Shown here: positions 24,012-34,517 of the stretch, piece after piece | Position numbering within the stretch: position 1 is the stretch's first letter | Layout of the letters: the number at the start of each line of letters is the position of its first letter | Source of the DNA: Alopecurus myosuroides | Lineage: Eukaryota; Streptophyta; Magnoliopsida; Poales; Poaceae | Direction: 5' to 3' | Length of the DNA stretch: 64,000 nt | NCBI GenBank assembly: GCA_028641055.1 | Contig: CM054063.1 | Coordinates: 176,520,756-176,584,755, forward strand | The notes under the pieces: model-generated | What the model was told of the DNA's origin: nothing | The model's input: the letters and a program-made list of their open reading frames with translations, nothing else | Databases searched by the model: none | Program-made: the position numbers and the translations under genes

Positions 24012-25599
24012 TGATGGTGCAGATCTTGCACTCGTTGGGATACCCCAAGAGGAGGGTGTGATGAGCACAATGATAGGAGTTTTTCCCTTAGTTAAGAACC
24101 AAGGTTATCAATCCAGTAGGAGAAAGAGGGCCTTTCGAAGGTTGATGCCACTGGCGGTGGTGATGGCTCACCGGTGTCAGCAACAACGTGGAATCTGCAC
24201 ACAACACAACCAAAATACTTTGTCCCAATGGTACAGTGAGGTTGTAAATTTCACCGGTCTGGCTGAAAACAAAGATTAGACGTATAGTGTGGAAAATGAT
24301 GTATGCTTGCTGTAAGTAAAGAAAGCAGGAAATTGTAGAGGCTTGTTTAACAATGTAGGAAAATGGACCGGGGTTCATAAGTTCACTAGTGGTGTATCTC
24401 CATAAAAGATAGCATGCCGGGTGAACAAATTACAGCTGGGCAATTGACAAATAAAGGTTGCACTGTAGTGCACATTCATGACATGATGACTACTATGATA
24501 TTTAGTGCGGGCATTACAACAATATACATAGACCGTAATCCAACTGCATCTATGACTAATAATCCACCCTCGGGTTATCATCTGAACCCCCTTAGGTATT
24601 AAGTTGCAAGCAACAGATACCTGCATTAAACAAAGTGTGTAATGTAAGCAATGATTGTACACGTGGGCACTCTCACCGTTGTTTTCTCGCTAGTGGCAAC
24701 AACACATCCTCCCCCGTCACGTTTCTGTCACTCGAGCACAGGCGAAAAGGAGGCATGAACCCACTATAGAGCATAAATACTCCCTCTTGGAGTCACTAGC
24801 AACTACTTGGCCAGAGCAACCACTAGCAACGGAAAGCATCCAAGATCATAAATAGCATATCCAAATAAAGACTATAATCAACTTGGCATAAGTTCAATAT
24901 TCATCGGATCCCAGCAAACACAACACATATAATTACATAAGATCAATCTCGATCATGTTAGGAAGCTCACGAGATCTAAACATGGAGGCATATGAGGAGG
25001 AGACAACCATCTAGCTACTGCTATGGACCCGTAGTCCAAGGATGAACTACTCACACATCACTCCGGAGGCAGGCATGGTGATGTAGAAGCCTCCGGTGAT
25101 GATTTCCTCTCTAGCAGGGTGCCGGAGACAGCTTCAGAACCCCCTGATCTAGGGTTGACGGTGCCGGCGGTTGCGGAACTTTTTGTGGATATTTGATCAG
25201 GTGTCTAGGGTTTTCCATCCGGGGGGAATAAATAGGCGAAAGGGCAGAGGCGGTGGAGCCCTAGGGGCCCCACACCACCCCCTGGCGCGACCAAGGGGGG
25301 CGCGCCACCCCATGGTGTGGGCCCTCTGGTGCCCCTCTTCGACTCATCTTCGGTCTTCTGGATGCTTCCGGGGAAATAGGCACTTCGGGCTTTGTGGGGT
25401 CCGATTCCGAGAATATTTCCAGAACAACTTTTCTGAAATAAAAAACAGCAGAAGACAGGGAACTGACACTTGGCATCTTGTTAATAGGTTAGACCCGAAA
25501 AACGTGCAAAAATGATATAAAGAAGGGAGAAAACATGTAGCAATTGGCATAATATTATCATGGAGCATCAGAAATTATAGATACGTTGGAGACGTATCA
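24012..25599 (-). repeat. 5' LTR of element C
   Basis: This complete 1588-bp LTR reads TGATACGTCTCC at its start (25599) and ends TGCACCATCA at 24012 on the minus strand. Confidence 0.85.
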
Positions 25600-28294
25600 C
25601 CAGTTTTTATCATCAAGTGCTTCAGGAATAGACCTAGGTTCTCCTGTGGCTGCAAGTAAACCATACCGAACCTTGCCCCTTTTTACCTCATAGAGAACAG
25701 TGATGTCTTTGAAAATGCGAGGATGACGAATTCCTTTTTGTAGACGTGTGTGAACACCGAGAGGTGACACACGGATACCCTCAGCGCAGGCAGGCGCACG
25801 GGATCCAGGCGCACGGGGAGCATCAGTACGGACATGCGCAGAGGATCTAGGTGCATTCCCCTCTGCATCCATGTCGCGTGCTCGTGAGGACGATGGCCCG
25901 TCGGAGGACGCCATGTGGCGACCGAGAGACGGGGTGTGCACGGGGGAAGCGGAGCGAGGGCCATGTGTAGAAGCCGGGGACGCGAAGCGAGATCCATCTC
26001 GTGATGGGGAACGTGCGCACGCTCTGCGCGCGGGATACCGTGACAACGCTCTGCCTCTGCGAAGATCACCTCCGGGATCGGAGCCGACATGATCCTGCTC
26101 GGGATCGGAGCTGGATCCGCATCGGAGTCGGTCTGATTTTTGTCCTATTCCGCATCTTGTTCTTCCTCATTTTCGGTCACCGGAGCATCATTTTCCGCCA
26201 AATTTTTTTCTGGAGCTTCAGAATCGGAAGAGCTATCATCTGAAAGCACGACATCTGAATTTTGTTGTTGAGTATCAGTAGGCACATGCAATATAGGTAT
26301 AGTCATAGGATCATCAATATATGCATCCCCAACATGCGATGAAGTGGAAGTATAATTATGTAGCAAAACAAGAATCTCTTGTCTAAGCCGTTTACCAGCA
26401 TTATGATTAAGAGATGCAAAAGAAAACACATGATCATCAAAGACAACATCACGAGACACATAAACACGACCAGTTTTAGTGTCTAGGTATTTTACTCCCC
26501 TGTGACGAGGACTATATCCAAGGAAGACACACTGTGTGGAATGAAAAGCGGGTTTTCTTTTGTTATATGGATGGAGATTTGGCCAACAAGCACAATAAAA
26601 AATACGAAGAGACTCATAGTGTGGGTTTATGTGGCGCAGACGTTCAACGGGTGTTTCAAATTGGAGTACTTTGCTAGGAAGCATGTTAATGAGAAAGGTG
26701 GCAGTGAGAAATGCTTCATCCAAAATCTTGAGAGGCATGCATGCATTAGCAAGTAAAGCAAGACCGGCTTCCACAATGTGCCTATGCTTACGTTCAGCAG
26801 AACCATTTTGTTGATGAGCATGAGGGCATGATACATGATGAGTAATTCCTACTTGTTGAAAGAAGGCATGGAGTTTTTTTTTTCATATTCACCTCCCCAA
26901 TCAGTTTGCATACTGATGATTTTTCTATTAAACTTGCATTCAACAAGTTGCTGAAAATTGAGTAAAACTTCATAAACATCAGAACGTTTCTTAAGCAAAT
27001 ATATCCAAGTAGATTTGCTGAAATCATCAATGAAACTTACATAATAAGAATGTTTGCTAACTGAATCAGGTGCTAAACCCCATACATAAAAAAACACTTG
27101 TTCCAATGGAACAATGGAAACACTAGTAGAGATGGGGTATGGCAACTGGTGACTCTTTGCTAACTGACAAGATTCACAAACATAAGGATTTATTTATGGA
27201 GTAAAACAAATATTGTTTTTCCTAAGAACTTTCTGCATCACAAACGATGAAGGATGCCCTAAACCACGATACCAAGTGGATGATGATGGCTTTATTGTGA
27301 CGAAGACGTGCTTGGAGGAACTAGTTTAGACAGTGACTAAAAGGTATAGACCACCATGGCAGGGACCTTTAAACAAGATTCTTCTTGTGACCCGATCCTT
27401 TATAAGAAAGAAAATGGGTGAAACTCAAGAAAAACATCATTATAAATGGCAAGTTTATGGACAGAAAGTAGATTCATTGATGCACTAGGAATATGTAGGT
27501 TTTTGTTTAATTTTAAGTAATCATGTGGGGTGCTAATAATTGAATGACCAATGTGAATTATATGCATACCATTACCATCCGATGTGTTAATGCGATCATT
27601 GCCCTTGTACTAGTCGTGGACGAAGAGCTTGTTCAGTTCCCGGTGAGATGATGTGTGGCGCCAGAATTCATATACCAATTGGAATCAACACCATATCCAG
27701 CTGCATTGGCACCCTTGACATCATCTTCATCATCAGTGTCACTCTGATCCTTCTTCTCCTCACGATCATGGTCTTGATAGCGCCACCAGCAAGCATCAGC
27801 GAGGTGGCCATGGATCTTGCAGATCTGGCACATGACATCGACAAATGGTGTGGGATCACGACCATGCCGACGTCGGCCTCCATCTTCACGGCGCGGACCA
27901 TCATCATGGTTGCGAGTCTGATCACCGTCATAGCGATCATGGCGGTCTCCCTGATCACGCCCTCCATCGCGATCACCAAGGTCACGCCCTCCATCTCCGT
28001 GGTGGTCAGTGTAGCGATAGGCACCACGGTCACCGTGGCAGTCGTCATAGCAGTAGTCACCACGCTCCACGCGGCTATCATTAGGGCGGTAGTCACGATC
28101 TCCGCGCTCCACGTGACGGTCGTCATTGCGACCATGATCTCCTCGAGATTTTTCGTCACCACGACGTGCATCATTGGCCGACGAGAAAAAGACCGTCACT
28201 TGGCCGATCTCAGCGAGCATGTCGTAGCGAAGGTCATGAGCTCTGATCTGACCGAATAGGTCACCGAGGGAGCTACCTGGGTTGGCGTTGATCA
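25600..28294 (-). pseudogene. Broken Ty1/copia gag-pol fragment
   Basis: On the minus strand the order is: end of gag with a zinc knuckle CQICKIHGHLADAC (C-X2-C-X4-H-X4-C) near 27780; a degenerate protease motif with N-S-G-A where D-S-G-A is expected near 27650; integrase core with FIDDFSKSTW and QTDWGGEY (27145-26849); integrase C-terminal part with a YSPRHRGVKYLD-type motif (26774-26145); then the opening of reverse transcriptase, cut off at PEALDDKNW where element C begins. At least three frame changes and several stops break it. Gag lacks its N-terminus at 28294. An Arg/Asp/His-rich expanded stretch precedes the knuckle. Its lineage seems different from the BARE-like LTR at 51299, so I do not join them. 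Confidence 0.8.
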
Positions 28295-28321
28295 AAGAAC
28301 TAGATTGATCAAAGCTAGCAA
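28295..28321. repeat. 27-bp duplication at the copia/LTR junction
   Basis: The 27 bases starting aagaactagattgatc recur exactly at 28345-28371 inside the adjoining truncated LTR of element D, offset by 50 bp. This looks like filler copied during repair of the break that removed the rest of the LTR. Confidence 0.75.
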
Positions 28322-28322
28322 G

Positions 28323-29172
28323 CCATCACCCCACACACGCTCTCAAGAACTAGATTGATCAAAGCTAGCAAATAAGAACGGGGTACATAAGATACATCTA
28401 CTCAAATAACTCAAGAGAAACAATTGCAATCTCAGATTCAATAACTCATAGAAAAGATCCACCACATAGGAATTACAACGGTGCCCGTAATCATGTGAGG
28501 CAGCTCATACGGATCTAATTAGTGAAGCACATAGAGAGAGAGAGAGAGATACTAGTTCTACTTCCACAAACCCATAGCCCTGGGGTGGACTACTCCCTCT
28601 TCATGGAGATGTCGATGGAGATGACGTTGGAGGGGTAGGAGATCACACCGGCGGCGCCCCGCCGGAGTTTTCCCCCTCCAATCTGGAACTTCTGGTCTCT
28701 GTTTCGGTGTTTCGGTGTTTCAGCGGCGCTCCTCTCCGTAAGGGTACGGGGGACCCTTTTTATAGTCGGTTTTAGATCAAGACGGAGTCGGTAAGTCGAA
28801 GATGGAAGGAATTGGAGCCACAGGAGCCAAAGGGGGCCTCTCACGCGGCCAAGGAATCTGGCCGTGTGGAGGGTCCTCTTTTGGGCCTCCTTGCCCAATT
28901 CTCGTGGATCCTTCGCCGGCAAGTCTTCTCCTTCCAAACAAATGACCCCCGCAGATTTTCCGGTGATTTCGCGGAAGTTTGCCCCATGAAACGTCAAAAA
29001 TATAGAAAACGGGGTTTCTGACAGGCAGGGTTAATTCCATAAAAGTTGGGGGACTTTGTAATTTAACCCCAAAATACTATAAAACATTGAATTATACCCT
29101 TATATGATGCAATATGTAATAGAAAACCATGTGAAAATATGCAAAATTCATCTATGCATTTTACATGCATCA
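28323..29172 (-). repeat. 3' LTR of element D, truncated
   Basis: This corresponds to the part of the 5' LTR at about 50142-50989, and the remaining ~860 bp are missing. It contains an AG microsatellite at 28533-28549 that is longer than in the other copy. Confidence 0.9.
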
Positions 29173-29173
29173 A

Positions 29174-29187
29174 CATCCCCAAGCTTA
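29174..29187 (-). other. Polypurine tract of element D
   Basis: TAAGCTTGGGGATG on the minus strand abuts the 3' LTR. Near-identical motifs occur at 30859-30872, 31964-31977 and 49166-49178. Confidence 0.75.
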
Positions 29188-31469
29188 ACCCATGCTCGTC
29201 CTCGAGTATGAAGGTGATAAAACTAAGATGAGTTATGCATATTGAAACAATCATGGGATATCAAGGAGAATTATTCATGCTACATATAATCAAATGATTA
29301 ATACTAGAAATGAGTAGCAATATACAATTCATGTTGTAAGAAATATCAAATATGCAAGCAAAGATGCTTCATGAAAGTTCACAAAGTGTATAATGAAATA
29401 AAAGCACTATGGACCAAATGCATACACAAAATGAAAAATAAAATCCTATATTAGTCAAAGAATAGCATAATGGAGAATAGAAAATATGGTGGACACTTTG
29501 GAGAAAATTGAGTAGAGGTAAAACATGATCAAGTCTTATTTAGCCTCTAAATTATTCAACTAAAATTACTAATTGAAATGTGGTATCCATTGATCTAGGA
29601 CTCTCATTGCCCCTTTATCACTAGCATCTTAAAATTGTGAGTATTGAAGTAATGAGAATGACAAGGTGGTTGAAAGCCTCATGCCCCGTGAGTGTGAAAA
29701 CCTACTCCATGATTACTCAACTTAAGATTCCTAATAAGCTTTGTACAATCATAATAAGTATTAATGACATCATAGAGAACCGCAAAGAGGTACCTCTTGC
29801 CCCATGACATGGAAACAAGCCCACGTTACAATGACAAGATGAACAAACGGAGTAGACTCATCATCCTTTTTATTTTCATTCACTATTATGCATAGCTTCT
29901 TATTTTATTATAGGATGTGTTGTAGAGTCACTCAAGATGTTAGTAAATTTCCACCATGATAAAGCATGGCTTGGGTTAGTGGCCCAATGCGATCATATAG
30001 ATACTTACTCATCAAAACTTACTATTCCTCTATTTCATTTCGGCATGGCAGGAGTCCAAAAACAAAAGTACATGATATCAACCAAATGTAAATTTTTTGT
30101 GCAATGTTGAAAGATTTCCGGTGATACACGTTTATCGCTAGCTCCCAACCACACACTTGTCAAACGCAAAACTTGTGGCTCCCATTATTGGATCATGTTT
30201 ATTAGATGCATAAAAAGTAAAGTGTGCCTTCAAAAGTTCGTGAGAGTCCTATCCCAAGTTCAACCCATGACAATTAATAAAGTGAATATCTTAATTTAGA
30301 ACATAAATAACACAATAACATGGTGAACATACTCGGAATAGCAATGAAGCTAATGGGAAGATATGGTGGACTCACTGGAAATACTTGGCTAAGGAGTGTT
30401 GGAAACAAGTTTTTACTTGTTAGAATTTTTAAATTTTTGGGCTAGCAAGAGAGAGATAGTTGACCAGTTACTATGCATGCATATGTCCATAGAACTACTC
30501 ATTTCATGACAAACTAAATAAACCAGCAATTAACATCAAGGACATGAATAAGAGATAGCTCAAGACAACATTATTGCAAATTTCTACACATAAAAGCCTA
30601 TAAATCATGCAAACATATGTAGCTCTTCAAATCAACCATGGAATCCCTATTCCAAGTCATAATACTAGCATCCAATACATTCCAACCCCAAACTCCAGTA
30701 TCTCAATCTCATATAAAATTATGGTGGTGGTCTTATCAAAACAAAAATAAAAACAAAAACTAGACGCTTCAAGTGTCTACGATAAATGCTTTGTTTAGAA
30801 AAACAGAAAGTAGACGTGTGCTAACCAAAAGAGTGTAGCTCCAGTGGGGTGTTCATCACATCCCCAAGCTTATGGCTTTCACCATTCTTGGATGTCTTGA
30901 GGCGCAGCTCCTCTATTCCCTGTGAAAAAAACTTCACAAAACATGTTTCTCCCATTCTTTTTTTGTGGGGTGAGATTAGCAAGGACAAACAAATCACATG
31001 CTTGCTGTGCAAAATTCCAAATAAAATGCTCCAGTAGATAGACAATAAGGTTCATTATGTTGTATGTTCACTCTCTTGCTTGAAAGAATCATGGAAATTC
31101 GATTCCCAATCCCAAAGAGTGCATAAAACAAAAGAAGGCAGAATCTGTCCAGAAAAGCAACAGCAGCAAAACGAATGTTTTTCCCTAAGCTAGACTCGTC
31201 AAATAATTAAGCCAATGTTTGTGCTTACAGAGGACAAAAAGTTGCATAACATACTAAAAAATTAGCTCAATACGACATACCAATAAAAAACGTAAAATCA
31301 TACGGTGAGCAGACTCGTGCTGAAACAGAAATTTCATGCACTAGGATAGCAACTTATAAGTCCAAATGGGTTTGACTTGACTCTTTATTGGAAACTCCAG
31401 AATTAAAACCAAAAAAACTAATATCTTGAGACATCAAGAGGACACTAGGAAAATCCAAACAAAAACAAC
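29188..31469 (-). other. Non-coding 3' region of element D
   Basis: About 2.3 kb have only short frames. This is the position where an autonomous Athila element would encode its remaining pol and an env-like ORF, and neither is detectable. Confidence 0.7.
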
Positions 31470-31483
31470 CGGGTTGCCTCCCG
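31470..31483. other. Conserved hairpin in element D
   Basis: Stem CGGG/CCCG with loop TTGCCT is followed by TAAAGCGCTTT. It lies about 50 bp downstream (minus strand) of the protease ORF stop. Confidence 0.55.
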
Positions 31484-31532
31484 TAAAGCGCTTTCTTTAT
31501 AGCCATATAGCTAGGCTTTACTTACTTGATAA

Positions 31533-33458
31533 TCAAGAGGGATAAAGCTCATGAGGGAGCTTGTTTTTCAGCGTGCCCCTCTTCCTTGGAAAGTGCTCCA
31601 TGCTTTTCTTGTGAGGGAACTGAAACTTGACATTTCCTTCCTTGGAGTCTATGATTGCACCTGTAGTACGAAGAAAAGGTCTACCCAAAATAATAGGACT
31701 AGAGGATTTATCCCCCATATCCATAATAATGAAATCAACGGGTACGAAATTCATGTGCAATTCAATCATAACATATTTTACTTGTCCTACAACATGTTTA
31801 GTAGAGTTATCAGCAAGGACAAATTCACTTGAGCACTTTTCTAAATTTTTTAGTTCTAGCAATTCATATAATTCTTTAGAGAGTACCGATACACTAGAAC
31901 CTAGATCTAACATAACATGGTGAATTTCTTTTCCAATTGAAACTAGCACCTTGGGGATCCATGCATCCCCAAGCTTAGGAGGTATCATGGCCTCATTCTT
32001 GTACCTAGCAATTTTTTCTTGCAAGACATGATTAGCAATATAAGATCCAAAGCCAAGTTGATTAACATTTATAGTGGGATCACTAGCAAATTTTTGTAGA
32101 GTAGCAATAACTTCTTGCAAGCTACTTTTTTCTAAATCAAGCAATGGATCCTTAATTCCAGTAAGCATCATAATTTACTCTACTTTACTCTCTAATTTAG
32201 CTAGCATGCTTGATTCATGAGGACTAATTTCATCTTTGCTAGCAAGATAAGACATATATGGAAGTAAATATTCAGGGTATTTCACTATTTCATTCAAAGT
32301 TTCTTCTAATCTAGTAGGGACATGCTCACTTGTATTATCAGCAATATGATCAATATTTTCAATAATAGGAGCAGCAATAGTAATAGAATTCATTCCTACA
32401 CTAGGTTGTGCTTGTGGCTTTCCTGCTGACATGCTTAATAGAGTTGCTTGATTATCAGCTAATTTTGATAATGCTTTATCTAAATTCGAAGATTGAAGTT
32501 GCAATCCTTTAATATCACTACTAATGGATGCAATAGACTTATTTAACTCATGTATCATAGCATTGTGACTAGCAACTTGTTCCATAAGCAATTTATTAGA
32601 TTCGAAATTTCACTAGAAGGCTTCCACTTATTTTCATTAGCATTAGGATATGGAACAAAAGGTTTATTTGGCACATAAGGAGGTTTACTATATGAATTGT
32701 AAGCATTACCAAAACCATTGCTACCATAATTCCTAACAAAATTAACATCCACACTTTCAGAATTACTACCAACTAGCTCCTGCAAAGGCACATTCTCCAT
32801 ATTTTGTTTATTAATAAAGGCAAGAATAGTGTCCATTTTAGAAGACAAATCATTGGTTTCTTCAATTGAGTTTATTTTCTTAGTGGGATTGGGTGCTCTT
32901 TCAGTATTCCATTGACTATAATTTTGCAATATGCTTTCTAATATGCTCTTAGCCTCACCTACAGTTTTACTCATAAAGGCACCTCCAGCAGCATAATCAA
33001 GTATATTTCTAGACATGTAGTTAGACAATTATAAAAAGAGTGTAGTATGGTCCATTCATTTACTCCATGTGATGGGCATGTTCTAATCATTAATTTAATT
33101 CTATCCCATGCCATGGCTACATGTTCATTATCATTTTGCCTAAATGAGAGGATATTATTCCTATTTTGCAAAATTTTAACGGGAGGATAATATTTCTTAA
33201 TGAAAGCTTCTTTTAAATCATCCCAAGAATTTATACTAGCTGTAGGTAGTGAAAGTAACCATTCTTTAGCCTTTCCTCTAAGTGAAAAAGAAAATAATTT
33301 CAGTTTTAAAACACTACTTTCCACATTTTTAAATTTTTGCATATCACATATTTCCATGAAATCATGAAGATGTATAGAGGCATCCTCCATAGCACTACCA
33401 CAAAATTGCTCTCTAGTAATTAAATTCAATAAACTAGGACTTACTTCATAGCTTTCAG
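31533..33458 (-). pseudogene. Element D gag-protease, main part, broken
   Basis: On the minus strand a Retrotrans_gag domain (FSFSLRGKAKEWLLSLP and following, 33429-32971) continues through two frame changes, in the overlaps 32971-33028 and 32555-32591. A TAA at 32177-32175 then interrupts the frame one codon before the next ORF. The last 212 codons (32171-31533) hold a protease with LDLGSSVSVL as the active-site motif (D-L-G-S) and IILGRPFLR as the flap-type motif. The ORF ends with its own stop, with no reverse transcriptase after it. The first 31 gag codons are on the far side of element B at 48930-48838. Confidence 0.85.
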
Positions 33459-34369
33459 TGTCGGGGGGTTACCCCCGAGTAGGGTAAAGACAGGTGGTGA
33501 AGACCGCTTACAGAAGAGAGGTTTGGTCGAGTAGCCGACTACAGGGTACTCGCTACCCGGTCGACTGCTATTCGGTCTCACCTCAAGATGACCAGAAGGA
33601 GATATCAATCAAGTTTTACCCTGTCGAGTAGAAGGTTTGGCCCGAGTACAATTGGCGGGAACCATTGGCGGGAACCTACTCGGGCAGAAAGTCAAAGGAG
33701 CCGTTCTGACACAGGATCCCGCGTATCCTGGGTCCGTACTTGGCAGCATTCGAACTACTATTCACGTGGGGACGGCCTGCCTGACAGTGACAGCATGGAA
33801 GCAGGCCGTGGCAGGATAAGGGGGGCCTACTCTGTGCCTAGGTACAGTGATACCAGTCTGTCCCCTAGTTTTGCCCAACGACTTTACGGAAGCAGCCAAG
33901 ATCAACGACCAAAGCTGTCAGCGGGTACTCGGAGAAAGGACAGTGTGCACACTATGTCGACACTTGTCTAGATTTGGACGTATCCGGCTGGGCACCATGT
34001 ATATAAGGTGCCCCGCCGCCTCCTGCGCGAGGCATGCTCCCATAGACGCGAACCGTTGCTCCCTGGAAACCCTAGAATCCCTAAGTTCTTGACCTAGCCC
34101 TACTCAGAGAGGAGAGAAAGGCTACTCGGTAGCGTTACCTTTTGTACTGTGGCTACTCGGAGAGACATCATAATACATAGAGAAAGGCAGGAGTAGGGGT
34201 TTTACCTCCTCACGAGGGCCCTGAACCTGGGTACATCGTGTTGTTTGTATTGTGTGGATCTTACCTCACGCGGCTACTCGTCGCGTGATCCCTCCCCGGA
34301 CACCTCCAGCGTCCATCGTCCCCACATCATTAGCCATCCCATGGCATCTGCCGTGACGCCACCACGACA
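33459..34369 (+). repeat. 5' LTR of element B
   Basis: The LTR begins TGTCGGGGGG and ends CCACGACA. Bases 33461-33478 form a perfect 7-bp hairpin (TCGGGGG, loop GTTA, CCCCCGA). A TATA box TATATAA lies at 34000-34006, followed by a pyrimidine-rich region suitable for transcription start. Confidence 0.96.
34000..34006 (+). promoter_or_regulatory. LTR TATA box of element B
   Basis: TATATAA, with the same sequence in the 3' LTR at 48468-48474, should drive the sense genomic RNA. Confidence 0.7.
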
Positions 34370-34371
34370 GT

Positions 34372-34389
34372 TGGCGCCCACCGTGGGGC
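34372..34389 (+). other. Primer binding site of element B, tRNA-Lys
   Basis: Eighteen bases TGGCGCCCACCGTGGGGC, two bases after the LTR, complement the 3' end of plant tRNA-Lys(CUU). Confidence 0.9.
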
Positions 34390-34517
34390 AACCAGCGGCG
34401 CTGGCTGGAGTTTCTGTTCGGACGGGATCTTCATCGGCGGAGCGCGTAGTTTGTGGCCTTGTCCACAGATTTGGCTCCTTCGACTTCGTCGTCGACAACG
34501 CCGGCTGTTTCGGCGGT

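Larger units (their letters stand above)
18590..25599 (-). mobile_element. Element C: non-autonomous Sabrina-like gypsy element, left end truncated
   Basis: The right (5') LTR is 24012-25599. The left (3') LTR is 18590-19805, lacking about 370 bp. A primer binding site of tRNA-Asp type (23984-24001) lies inside the 5' LTR, and a purine tract precedes the 3' LTR. The interior has one broken hypothetical ORF and no gag, reverse transcriptase or integrase that I recognise. The LTR opening TGATACGTCTCC on the minus strand is typical of Sabrina and related Triticeae families. The first ~225 alignable LTR bases differ at about 13 positions plus an indel, so it is clearly older than A, B and G. It sits in a copia coding region on its right. 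Confidence 0.75.

Noticed and set aside
27648..28259. 203-codon plus-strand ORF
   Set aside because: It is the shadow of the Arg/Asp/His-rich gag segment of the minus-strand copia fragment, which has a zinc knuckle.
33588..34092. ORFs of 127 and 81 codons repeated at 33588 and 48056
   Set aside because: They lie within the LTRs of element B and occur twice only because the LTR does; no start context or domain.
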